Assembly: GCF_900114915.1 (NCBI RefSeq)
Contig: NZ_FOUS01000011.1
Span: 186,001 to 250,000 of the forward strand
DNA length: 64,000 nt
Origin: Bradyrhizobium sp. Rc3b
Lineage (GTDB): Bacteria; Pseudomonadota; Alphaproteobacteria; Rhizobiales; Xanthobacteraceae
Reading direction: 5' to 3'
In this document: positions 17,666 through 25,999 of the stretch, one piece after another
Layout: each line of letters starts with the position of its first letter
Position numbering within the stretch: the first letter of the stretch is position 1
Notes under the pieces: generated by a model
What the model was told of the DNA's origin: nothing
The model's database searches: none
Seen by the model: the letters and a program-made list of their open reading frames with translations, nothing else
Program-made: the position numbers and the translations under genes

Positions 17666-18773
17666 CACCGGCCGCCGGCGCATCGGTTACGTCAATCTTC
17701 CCGCCCAGTTCGAGGAAGAGCGCGCCGAGATCATGCAGGCGGTCGAGGGCGTGTTTTCCCGCGGCGACTTCATCGGGGGCGCAGCGGTCGGAAAGCTCGA
17801 GGAGGAATTGTCCGCCTATCTCGGCTCGCCCCATGTCGTGACTTTGAATTCCGGCACCGACGCGCTGATCCTCGCCTTGCGGGCGCTCGACATCGGCCCC
17901 GGCGACGAGGTGATCACGCCTCCGAATTCGTTCGTGGCATCGACCGCCGCGATCATCGCGGTCGGCGCCACGCCTGTGTTTGTGGACGTGCTGCCGGACC
18001 AGAATATCGATCCCGCCGCGGTCGAAGCCGCCGTCACGTCGCGCACCAAGGCGATCATGCCGGTGCACCTGACCGGGCGCATGGCCGACATGACCCCGCT
18101 GATGGCGATCGCGGACAAGAACGCGCTCGCCGTGATCGAGGACAGCGCCCAGGCGGTCGGCTCGACCTATGACGGCCGGATGAGCGGCACCATCGGCACG
18201 TTCGGCTGCTTCTCCGCCCATCCGCTCAAGAATCTCAATGCCGCAGGCGATGCCGGCTTCCTCGTCACGGCCGACGCCGAGATGGCCGCACGCATCCGCC
18301 GCCTTCGCAATCACGGGCTCATCAACCGCAGCGACGTCCAGGAGTGGGGCATCGTATCGCGGCTCGGCACGCTGCAGGCCGAGGTGCTGCGCATTCGCCT
18401 GCGTCACCTGCCCTCCGTGATCGAACGCCGGCGGCGCAACGCCGCGCAATACCGCGCCGAGCTTGCCGGACTCCCTCTGTTCATTCCGCCCTGCCGCAAC
18501 ATCGAGTTCAACACCTTCCACACATTCGTGGTGCAGACCGACCGCCGCAATGACTTCCAGAAATATCTGGCCGACAAGGGCATCGAGACCGCGATCCACT
18601 ATCCGGTCCCGATCCATTTGCAGCCTGCCGCGGCGCATCTGGGGCAAGGCCGCGGCGCGTTCCCGGTGACCGAGCGGCAGGCGGATCAGATCCTCACGCT
18701 TCCCATCAACCAGTTCCTGTCGGCCGCCGATATCAGCTATATCTGCGCGACCGCCCGGGAGTATTTTGCATGA
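17655..18773 (+). CDS. DegT/DnrJ/EryC1/StrS-type PLP sugar aminotransferase (second of two)
   Basis: A 372-residue paralog of its upstream neighbour. It has TLNSGTDALILALRALDIG, VIEDSAQAVGS, and the PLP Lys in SAHPLKNLNAAGDAG. IHYPVPIHLQPAAAHLG is near the C-terminus. I set the start at ATG 17655 (MDADTGRRRIGYVNLPAQFE), overlapping the previous gene by 11 bp. Two non-identical aminotransferases in tandem suggest either a diamino sugar or two different amino sugars. Some DegT homologs instead perform dehydration, which is also possible for one of them. Confidence 0.92.
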   Translation: MDADTGRRRIGYVNLPAQFEEERAEIMQAVEGVFSRGDFIGGAAVGKLEEELSAYLGSPHVVTLNSGTDALILALRALDIGPGDEVITPPNSFVASTAAIIAVGATPVFVDVLPDQNIDPAAVEAAVTSRTKAIMPVHLTGRMADMTPLMAIADKNALAVIEDSAQAVGSTYDGRMSGTIGTFGCFSAHPLKNLNAAGDAGFLVTADAEMAARIRRLRNHGLINRSDVQEWGIVSRLGTLQAEVLRIRLRHLPSVIERRRRNAAQYRAELAGLPLFIPPCRNIEFNTFHTFVVQTDRRNDFQKYLADKGIETAIHYPVPIHLQPAAAHLGQGRGAFPVTERQADQILTLPINQFLSAADISYICATAREYFA

Positions 18774-19576
18774 CGGATACCGACTTCCTGCAGGCCGATG
18801 AGCAGGCGCTGGCGCAGCGCTTCATCGACAACGGCTTCGTCACAACGCCGGCCGATGATCGCGCTGGCCTCGACCGCATCCAGCGGCGCGCCGCCGAGCT
18901 GGCGGCGGACTATCTGAAGCTGCCGCACAGCAATGATCCCTATGCGATGCTGGACAGCATCCACACACGGGTGAGCGTGGACGATCTCAACGGCCTGCGG
19001 CTGCACGTCTTCAACGGCCTCAACGCCGAGCCGTGGTTCCGGCCGACCTATTTCCGCCTGGCGCGCTCGACGATCGAGACCATCGTCGGCAACGAGCTGT
19101 GCATGCAGCGCCGCGTCAATCTCAGCATCCAGATGCCCGGCGACGATTCCTCGCTACTCGCCACCCATTCCGATGTCTGGTCGGGCGACTCGCCGTTCGA
19201 GGTCGTGGTGTGGGTGCCGCTTGTGGACGTCCACCACACCAAGGCGATGTATCTGCTGCCGCCGTCGCTCAACGGCGACATGCAGGACCGGATGGCAAGC
19301 CTGCGCAGCGCCGAGGAGCTGTACAAGACGATCAAGCCGCACGCGACCTTCATCGAGATTCCCTACGGTCACGTGATGCTGTTCAACCAGACCCTGATGC
19401 ACGGCAATCGCGTCAACGAAGAGCCCGGCACGCGCTGGAGCATGAACTGCCGGTTCAAGAGCATCATGTCGCCCTACGCCGACAAGCGCTTCGGCGAGTT
19501 CTTCGAGCCGATCCTGCTGCGCCCGGCGACGCGGGTCGGCATGCAATACAAGCTGCCGGGAGGCTTCCATGGCTGA
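18770..19576 (+). CDS. Sporadic carbohydrate cluster 2OG-Fe(II) oxygenase
   Basis: A 268-residue member of the non-heme iron oxygenases found with the sporadic carbohydrate cluster (TIGR04324-type by recognition). The iron ligands appear as H133 and D135 in ATHSDVWSGD and H211 in TLMHGNRV, with R222 in GTRWSMNCR placed to hold 2-oxoglutarate. It may hydroxylate or oxidise the nascent sugar. The start overlaps the previous stop by 4 bp, and the end overlaps the LIC12192-family gene by 8 bp. The pair nearly always travels together. Confidence 0.82.
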   Translation: MTDTDFLQADEQALAQRFIDNGFVTTPADDRAGLDRIQRRAAELAADYLKLPHSNDPYAMLDSIHTRVSVDDLNGLRLHVFNGLNAEPWFRPTYFRLARSTIETIVGNELCMQRRVNLSIQMPGDDSSLLATHSDVWSGDSPFEVVVWVPLVDVHHTKAMYLLPPSLNGDMQDRMASLRSAEELYKTIKPHATFIEIPYGHVMLFNQTLMHGNRVNEEPGTRWSMNCRFKSIMSPYADKRFGEFFEPILLRPATRVGMQYKLPGGFHG

Positions 19577-19961
19577 GCGAGCCGGCCATCGCGGCTACAT
19601 CGGCGCGCGGCCGCTGAACGGCAGCCGCACCCCGCAGCACGTCCAGAACATCGTGATCCGCGACTACGCGCGGCGGAAGAACCTGCAATTTCTGCTGAGC
19701 GCCGTCGAGCACATCATGCCCGGCAGTTACATGGTGCTCGAGGACATCCTGGACGAGTTGCCCCGCCTGAACGGCCTGATCCTCTACAGCATCTTCATGC
19801 TGCCGCCCGACGAGGCACGGCGACGGGAGATCTACGACCGCGTGCTGCGCGAGGGCTGTGATCTCCACGCCGCCGTCGAGGAGATCACGCTGTCGTCGCA
19901 GAAAGACATCCAGGCCGTCGAGGACATTCTGCTGGTCAATAAATACGCCACGATCCTGTGA
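19569..19961 (+). CDS. Sporadic carbohydrate cluster protein, LIC12192 family
   Basis: A 130-residue protein recognised as the LIC12192 (TIGR04323) family. It has GYIGARPLNGSRTPQHVQN near the N-terminus, VIRDYARRKNLQFLLSAVEH in the middle and a conserved Tyr/Met-rich core. The family has no known activity and is found, scattered across distant bacteria, only in carbohydrate gene clusters next to the 2OG oxygenase. It overlaps that gene by 8 bp. There is no signal peptide or membrane segment, so it is probably cytosolic. Confidence 0.82.
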   Translation: MAERAGHRGYIGARPLNGSRTPQHVQNIVIRDYARRKNLQFLLSAVEHIMPGSYMVLEDILDELPRLNGLILYSIFMLPPDEARRREIYDRVLREGCDLHAAVEEITLSSQKDIQAVEDILLVNKYATIL

Positions 19962-19986
19962 CGATGCCGCGGACCGGTTGGGCCCC

Positions 19987-20652
19987 ATGAGTGAGATCAA
20001 CCTGCTCCAACCGATGCACGCATCGACCAGGCGGAACTACGTTCAGCGCGTGGTTGAGCATGACAAGGCGGAATCCGCCACCGTCGCGCGGCAATGGGGA
20101 CGCGACTACTGGGACGGCGACCGGCGCTACGGCTATGGCGGCTATCGTTATGACGGACGCTGGCGCCCGCTCGCCCAGACCCTGATCGATCGCTACGGCA
20201 TCAAGCCCGGCATGAGCGTGCTCGACGTCGGCTGCGGCAAGGGCTATTTGCTCTACGAGTTCACCCAGCTCGTCCCCGACCTCACGATCGCCGGCATCGA
20301 CATCTCCGACTACGGCATCGCCAATGCCAAGGAGGAGGTGCGGCCGCTGCTGAAGGTCGGCAGCGCCGTCGAGCTCCCCTACCCCGATCACAGCTTCGAT
20401 CTCGTGGTGTCGCTCGGCGTGCTGCACAACCTGCCGCTCGAAGACGTGTTCCGTTCAGTGCGTGAGATCGAGCGGGTCGGGCGCGGCGCCTCGAAATATC
20501 TGATGGTGGAATCATTCCGCAACGAGCGCGAGAAGGCGAACCTCCTCTACTGGCAGCTCACCTGCCTGAGCTTCCACGGCCCGGAAACCTGGGCGTGGAT
20601 CTACGACAAATGCGGCTATCGGGGCGACCATGGGTTCATCTTCTTCGAATGA
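19987..20652 (+). CDS. Class I SAM-dependent methyltransferase
   Basis: A 221-residue methyltransferase with SAM motif I VLDVGCGKGYLLYEF at about residues 78-92, and IAGIDISDYGI and DLVVSLGVLHNLPL as later motifs. The N-terminus (MHASTRRNYVQRVVEHDKAE) is of the type found in sugar clusters. I chose ATG 19987 because it directly follows the LIC12192 gene. It overlaps the cupin start by 23 bp. It probably methylates a sugar hydroxyl or amine; the substrate is unknown. Confidence 0.85.
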   Translation: MSEINLLQPMHASTRRNYVQRVVEHDKAESATVARQWGRDYWDGDRRYGYGGYRYDGRWRPLAQTLIDRYGIKPGMSVLDVGCGKGYLLYEFTQLVPDLTIAGIDISDYGIANAKEEVRPLLKVGSAVELPYPDHSFDLVVSLGVLHNLPLEDVFRSVREIERVGRGASKYLMVESFRNEREKANLLYWQLTCLSFHGPETWAWIYDKCGYRGDHGFIFFE

Positions 20653-21205
20653 AGCCGGCCTGCGCCGGTCGACGTCGCTACGCGCGCAGAATCCGGAAGT
20701 GTATTACTCGGACGACGCCATCGTCACGGTGGATGACGCCACGATCACGGAGCTGAAACGCATCGCCGCCGGCAACCCGCGTCTGCGCAGCCGGCTGTGC
20801 ACGCACCCCGATCCCGCGTCCAGCCTGCACGAGATGCTGATCGTGCATCATCGCGAGGCCTATGTCCGGCCGCATAAGCATTTTGGCAAACCTGAATCGT
20901 TTCACGTGATCGAGGGCACTGCGCAGGTCGTGATCTTCGAGGATGACGGCCGCATTCGCGACGTACTCGAGATGGCGCCCTACGGCCAGGGCAAGCGCTG
21001 CTATTATCGGATGCCCGAAAAGGTCTTCCACTCGATCCTGATCACCTCGGAATGGCTGGTGTTTCACGAAACCACCGCCGGCCCGTTTGATCCCTCACGC
21101 ACGGCATTTCCTGACTGGGCCCCCGATGGCGGCGACGCTGCCGAGGTCCAACGCTACGTCACACGGATTGGCGCGCTCGCCGCGGAGCATCTGGCGAGAC
21201 AATAA
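20630..21205 (+). CDS. WbuC-family cupin-fold metalloprotein
   Basis: A 191-residue cupin. The metal ligands are the His residues of RPHKHFGKPESFHVIEG (about 82, 84 and 92) and a later His in EKVFHSILI. WbuC-like proteins are found in O-antigen clusters; their reaction is not established. The FHETTAGPF motif after the cupin core is typical of the group. The start overlaps the methyltransferase by 23 bp, and an internal start could shorten it by about 15 residues. Confidence 0.8.
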   Translation: MGSSSSNEAGLRRSTSLRAQNPEVYYSDDAIVTVDDATITELKRIAAGNPRLRSRLCTHPDPASSLHEMLIVHHREAYVRPHKHFGKPESFHVIEGTAQVVIFEDDGRIRDVLEMAPYGQGKRCYYRMPEKVFHSILITSEWLVFHETTAGPFDPSRTAFPDWAPDGGDAAEVQRYVTRIGALAAEHLARQ

Positions 21206-21266
21206 ATTTCGACCACACTCGCTGCTCGACGATCCCGCCGTGAATGATCGAGGACGAAACCAGACG

Positions 21267-22250
21267 ATGAAGCCGCCTGCAAAAGCACTGGTTACCCTGG
21301 TCAAGTTCGCGGTGTCGATCGGGATCCTGGTATTGCTCTTGCGCAGCCAGGACTTGTCGTCACTGAAAGCCGATCTTCTCGCGGTCAACTTGAACATGCT
21401 CGCGCTTGCGGTGTTGCTGCTGTTCGCCCAGACCTTCGTTCTCTGCCACCGCTGGATCCTGATCCTCCGCGCCATGAGCGTCCCCCTGGGATGGCTGGCC
21501 GGCTGGCGCATTCTCATCATCAGCACCTTCTTCAATCAGGTGCTGCCCGCAGGCGGCGACGCGGTCCGGATCTGGATGCTGCGGCGGAATGGCGTGCAAT
21601 GGTCGCAGACGATCGGCAGCATCGTGGCCGATCGTTTCCTGGCTCTGCTGGCGCTCGGTCTCATCGTCCTGGCGGGAATCCCGTTCCTGCTGCCTCGTGT
21701 CCACGACAACTCACTCCTTTTCGCGATCGTGACCGTTTTGGCGGCTGCATGCCTCGGCGCAATCGCCATGGCGACGCTGGACCGGTGGCCGCCACGCTTG
21801 ATCGCGGCCGTGCCGGCCAGGATCGTGCAATTCGCGATGCTGGTCAGGGCTCCGTTGCTGGCGGCCGGAGGGCGGGCAATGTTGATCGTATCAGCCATTG
21901 TCGTCCACCTGATCACCGTTGCGACCTGCTATGTCCTCGCGATCGGACTGGAGGCGCCCCTCTCCGCACTTGACGCCTTCGTGCTGGTCCCGCTCGTCAT
22001 CCTGTCTTCCGCGGTCCCCATCTCGATCGGAGGCTGGGGTGTGCGCGAAGGTGCGATGGTCGCTGCGCTTGGTCTTGCTGGAATCGCATCCGACAAGGCG
22101 CTCGCAATATCGGTTTTGCTGGGGCTTGGCGGCCTGATCGTCGGCCTGTTCGGCGGGCTGGTATGGCTGATCGCGCCCGAGCGCACCAGCTTCAGCCCCG
22201 ACCAGGCGCGGGCCATCGCCGAACGAACTGACGCAGCGCCGGTAGCATGA
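21267..22250 (+). CDS. LPG synthase/flippase-like integral membrane protein (UPF0104 type), second copy
   Basis: A 327-residue multi-span protein strongly similar to that at 7628-8647. The shared motifs are LAGWRILIISTFFNQVLPAG, GGDAVRIWMLRRNGVQW, and SIGGWGVREGAMVAALGL. I chose the ATG at 21267 because it begins the first hydrophobic helix. One copy in each of the two opposed operons suggests duplication and transport of a glycan-lipid intermediate or two different substrates. It overlaps the next gene by 4 bp. Confidence 0.8.
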   Translation: MKPPAKALVTLVKFAVSIGILVLLLRSQDLSSLKADLLAVNLNMLALAVLLLFAQTFVLCHRWILILRAMSVPLGWLAGWRILIISTFFNQVLPAGGDAVRIWMLRRNGVQWSQTIGSIVADRFLALLALGLIVLAGIPFLLPRVHDNSLLFAIVTVLAAACLGAIAMATLDRWPPRLIAAVPARIVQFAMLVRAPLLAAGGRAMLIVSAIVVHLITVATCYVLAIGLEAPLSALDAFVLVPLVILSSAVPISIGGWGVREGAMVAALGLAGIASDKALAISVLLGLGGLIVGLFGGLVWLIAPERTSFSPDQARAIAERTDAAPVA

Positions 22251-24565
22251 GCAACCCTGTACAAGATCAAACGATGACGGTTGGCGAGGTGCGTTTGCGC
22301 GCCATCATCGAAACGTGGTGGCCCCGCATCCTCATCTTCGTGCCGGCGGCACTTTCCATCTGGTTCGTGAACCGAACCGGCACCTACCGTACCCTGCTGT
22401 TCGACGGCGGCTGGACGACTCGATTTTACGTCCTCGCCTGGATCGTCCTGACGGCGTATCTCGGCTGGCTCATCATGGCGACCGGACGCCTGGCATTCTC
22501 GCTGATCAAGCACGAGCCCACCCAGCGCGTCGATGAGTTCTTCGTCGGCGCGGCCGCGCTCATCTTGACGGGAGTTGGCCTCGGCGCTCTTTCGATCCTG
22601 TACCCGCAGATCGTTGTCGGATTTGCGGCCGTGCTGCTGCTGTGGGACAGCCGCAGCTTCGGAAAGCCGCGGAAACTCGCGGTGACCCTGCCGCTGGCCG
22701 CAACGTCGCTGATGGGCCTTTGGCTCCTGGCGACGGTGTTCCTCGATCGCGCCGTCATACCGGACGTGATTTCGACCGACGTTCAGCAGCTCTACGCCCC
22801 GTATCTTGCGGAGGTTGCGAGAAATCACAGCATCTGGCTTGCCGCCGACAATCCCATCTTCTCCGACTTCGAGATCGGCCACGGCAACGGGCTGCATCTG
22901 TTGTTGGCGACGTTCCTGCCGCCCCATGTCGCCCAGATCGTTTCGTTTCTCTACTTCGTCGGGATCGGCGCGGTCATTTTCGAGCTCGCCCGCCTCATTC
23001 TGCCGTTGCAAGCTCTCGGACGCCGCTGGGAAGACGCCGCGATTCCAATAGCCCTCGGTTTGGCGATCCTCGGGCTTGCGTGGCCCCGCACGATGCCGAG
23101 CGTCAAGGCTGGCCTCTACATCATGGAGTTCGGCAAGTACCATCTTCAGACGGCGGCATTCTTCGTCTATTTCCTGCTGGTCGTCATTCGATCGTCCCAA
23201 GCTCGCGACCGGCTTGCCGCCGGCATTTGCGGCCTTGCCGTCGCCGCCTCCTATCCGCTCTATGCAGCGTTCGTGTTCTTGATTTCGTCGCTGGGCGTAT
23301 TCACCAAGGTCCTTCAGCGAGACCGATCTGGCCTCGTCACCAGCCTGTTGCTCGGATTGGGAGCGGTTGGCGGGTGCATCCTGGCCTTCTCCATCAATTA
23401 TTTTTATCTCGGAATCCCAGCAACCAATCCGTACGCGCTCTTTCGAAAAATCGCATCAGTCGAGCGTTTCTCGCAGTTCGGCAGCCTGGAAATTCTTGAT
23501 TTCTTCGTGCTGGCGCAGTCGCTGGAGGTCAGCGACTTCCTCAGCAAGGCGGGAGTGGTCGCCTTCATCAGGCAAGCCAAGTCCGTTCTCCTGGTTGCAA
23601 CACTCATCGCGGCGACGACTTGTGCGATCTCTTTCCTCGATTCGAAGTTGTTTCCGGATCGCTCCGACTTCATGAAAAAGCGGACACTGCCCAGTGTTGC
23701 GGGACTTTTCATCGTGATCGCCTACGTCGCCAGCGTGCGGCTGCTGGACATGACGCTGAACATTCCGAGCCTGATCAGGCTATCCATTCACGTCAATGCG
23801 CTCTTCCCGCTCGCAGCCGCCGCGATCGCCTTCTGGGGGCTCGTCATCGTGCGGTGGCTGGCCCCGACCGTGTTCGTCGGGCGCTTTGCACCCAATGTCG
23901 CCGTTTTGGCGCTGCTCGCCGCCTGCGCCTGGATGACGACCTCGTATCCCTGGCAGAGCTTCAGGGACGACGGAGCCATCGCCTTTGCGGCCCGCGGGCG
24001 CTCTCTCATCGAGATGCCGCGTGTCAGCCTGAACTGGCAGCGCTGTGACGAACTGCAGCAATCGACGGGCTCCGATCGGATTCTCGCGCTGAACGGCTAC
24101 CGCGCAATGGTGCCCTGCTATTTCTCGCCGCTGCTCACGCGAGGCAAGGTCATCCACACCTATCAGAGCGATGTCGCGCGCAACTTCAGCAAGATCGCAC
24201 TTGGGACCGCCGATACAGCCGAAGCCACTCTTCGATCGCTCGGGGTCAAGCTGTTCTATGTTCAGAAGCAGAATTGCGATTTCTGGCTCAACGGTTTCTC
24301 CGACCTCTTTCAGAGCGCCGAGCTGGAGAAGCGGTTCGCCCTTCATAGCGAGACCCCGAACTACTGGATGCTGACGTGGAGGGATGGCGGTCAAACCTTG
24401 AGTCCCGAGGCCGAGGCCGGCATTTCTGCGCTCCGGACGAGATCGAAAGACATCTACCGGCAGGCCTACGGGATCGAGCCGTTCGAGGTGGTGAAGCACC
24501 GTCTGTCTCCCAACGGCCAACGAGCGGACGTCACGGTCCTCGGTCAGCTCATGACCTGCCACTAG
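22247..24565 (+). CDS. Large polytopic membrane protein, possible GT-C-type glycosyltransferase or polymerase
   Basis: A 772-residue protein with about a dozen hydrophobic segments in the first ~560 residues and a soluble C-terminal tail (about 590-770). A loop with DVQQLYAPYLAEVARNHS and EIGHGNGLHLLLATFLPP lies between helices, as in GT-C enzymes, but the usual paired acidic motif after the first helix is not obvious. I do not recognise the family. Context (4-bp overlap with the flippase-like gene, end of the glycan operon) suggests sugar transfer or polymerisation at the membrane. Confidence 0.6.
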   Translation: MSNPVQDQTMTVGEVRLRAIIETWWPRILIFVPAALSIWFVNRTGTYRTLLFDGGWTTRFYVLAWIVLTAYLGWLIMATGRLAFSLIKHEPTQRVDEFFVGAAALILTGVGLGALSILYPQIVVGFAAVLLLWDSRSFGKPRKLAVTLPLAATSLMGLWLLATVFLDRAVIPDVISTDVQQLYAPYLAEVARNHSIWLAADNPIFSDFEIGHGNGLHLLLATFLPPHVAQIVSFLYFVGIGAVIFELARLILPLQALGRRWEDAAIPIALGLAILGLAWPRTMPSVKAGLYIMEFGKYHLQTAAFFVYFLLVVIRSSQARDRLAAGICGLAVAASYPLYAAFVFLISSLGVFTKVLQRDRSGLVTSLLLGLGAVGGCILAFSINYFYLGIPATNPYALFRKIASVERFSQFGSLEILDFFVLAQSLEVSDFLSKAGVVAFIRQAKSVLLVATLIAATTCAISFLDSKLFPDRSDFMKKRTLPSVAGLFIVIAYVASVRLLDMTLNIPSLIRLSIHVNALFPLAAAAIAFWGLVIVRWLAPTVFVGRFAPNVAVLALLAACAWMTTSYPWQSFRDDGAIAFAARGRSLIEMPRVSLNWQRCDELQQSTGSDRILALNGYRAMVPCYFSPLLTRGKVIHTYQSDVARNFSKIALGTADTAEATLRSLGVKLFYVQKQNCDFWLNGFSDLFQSAELEKRFALHSETPNYWMLTWRDGGQTLSPEAEAGISALRTRSKDIYRQAYGIEPFEVVKHRLSPNGQRADVTVLGQLMTCH

Positions 24566-24687
24566 GTTGTGCTTCGCACCGGTTCCGTCCATCTCGGCAA
24601 GAGGAAGGCCCGTAAACGAAGGCCACGGGGTACCAGCTCGAGGGTGTCGCCAGGCTTGTGAATAGCCCGCCCGGCGCAACTTAAGAA

Positions 24688-24716
24688 TTGTGGCACGGCC
24701 TGCGGCGCTATATAGG
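24688..24716 (+). promoter_or_regulatory. Candidate promoter for the methyltransferase-oxidoreductase operon
   Basis: TTGTGG (24688-24693) and TATAGG (24711-24716) are 17 bp apart, 66 nt before the GTG at 24782. The 216-nt gap after the membrane-protein stop supports a new transcription start. The match is moderate. Confidence 0.4.
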
Positions 24717-24781
24717 CTTCAACTGCCGCGTATCGCCTGGGGCGCCGATGTTCCCGTGTTTTCCCGCAAAGAGTTAAAGCC

Positions 24782-25999
24782 GTGACCGACCATTGCCGCC
24801 TTTGCCATTCGACCAACCTGCGTCCGGTCATCGACCTCGGACTGATGCCGATTGCGCATCGGCTTCGGCACAGCCGAAACGAGCAGGATGAACGATATCC
24901 GTTCGAGGTGCTGGCTTGCGGCGATTGCGGCCTGCCCCAGATCGTCAAACCGATCGATCCCGACATTCTGTACCGCCAGTTCAACTACAATTTCAGCAGC
25001 TGGAAGCCGGAGCCGCATCAGGCGGACGAGCTCGACACCATCGCGAAATTCTCCAAGCACCAGTCCGTGTTCGAGATCGGATGCAACGACGGCCTGTTCA
25101 TGGACAAGCTGCGCGAGCGCGGCACCAAGGTCATGGTCGGCGTCGAACCCAATCCGGTGTCGGGCAAGATCGCCCGCGAGCGCGGCATCAAGGTCTATGC
25201 CGACATGCTCAGCCCGGAGATGGCCCACGATGCTGTCGCTCAGTCCGGCAAGTTCGATCTCGTCATATCTCGCCAGGTGCTGGAGCACATCGTCGATTTC
25301 GAGAACTTCTTCGACTGCGTCAAGATCGCGCTCAGCGACGACGGGCTGCTGTTCATCGACGTGCCGGATTTCGCACCCGGCTCGGCAGTGGGCGACCTCT
25401 CCGTTCTCTGGGAGGAGCATGTCAGCTATTTCACCGAACCGACCCTGCTCACGCTGCTGGCGCGCCACGGCTTCGAGGCGGTGTCCGTCAAGAAATACAA
25501 TTTCAGCGGCGGCAGCCTCGCGATCGCGGCCCGCCGTGCCAAGGGCACCGTGACGCCGCCGCCCGCGCCGTCCGGCGTCGGCGAGAAATTCGGTCAGCGC
25601 GCAAGAGAGTATGGCGCGCGTCTCCGCCCGATTCTCGCGAAGGCCCGCGCCAACGGCGCCGAGATTGCCATCTACGGCGCCGGCTGCCGCGCCTGCACCT
25701 TCACCAACGCCCACGAGCTGGCGGATCTCGTCGACCTCTCGGTCGACGACCAGAAGGAGCGCCAGGGGCTGTTCCTGCCCGGCACCGGCATTCCGATCCG
25801 CTCGCCCGAGGATCTCGCCGGCAAGTCGGGTCCGCTCGTCTGTCTCCTGGCCGTGAACGAGGAGAACGAGGCCAAGGTCAGCAGCCGGCTGCGCGAGAGC
25901 GTGAAGCGTCCGCTGCAGATCGTTTCGATCTTCGCGCCGAACGACATCTGGAGCGAGCTCGATCGTCTCGAGGCGGCCGCAGGGTCGCGGCATGGCTGA
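24782..25999 (+). CDS. Sugar C-methyltransferase-type SAM methyltransferase (zinc-binding, three-domain)
   Basis: A 405-residue enzyme with the same layout as that at 6274-7542. Zinc-site Cys pairs are C5/C8 (CRLC) and C46/C49 (CGDC). SAM motif I is VFEIGCNDGLFMD near residue 97. The family motif is WEEHVSYF. A C-terminal Rossmann domain has IAIYGAGCRACTF. Starts at GTG 24782. The two enzymes are diverged paralogs, so the pathway may carry two C-methylations or make two related sugars. It overlaps the next gene by 8 bp. Confidence 0.85.
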   Translation: MTDHCRLCHSTNLRPVIDLGLMPIAHRLRHSRNEQDERYPFEVLACGDCGLPQIVKPIDPDILYRQFNYNFSSWKPEPHQADELDTIAKFSKHQSVFEIGCNDGLFMDKLRERGTKVMVGVEPNPVSGKIARERGIKVYADMLSPEMAHDAVAQSGKFDLVISRQVLEHIVDFENFFDCVKIALSDDGLLFIDVPDFAPGSAVGDLSVLWEEHVSYFTEPTLLTLLARHGFEAVSVKKYNFSGGSLAIAARRAKGTVTPPPAPSGVGEKFGQRAREYGARLRPILAKARANGAEIAIYGAGCRACTFTNAHELADLVDLSVDDQKERQGLFLPGTGIPIRSPEDLAGKSGPLVCLLAVNEENEAKVSSRLRESVKRPLQIVSIFAPNDIWSELDRLEAAAGSRHG

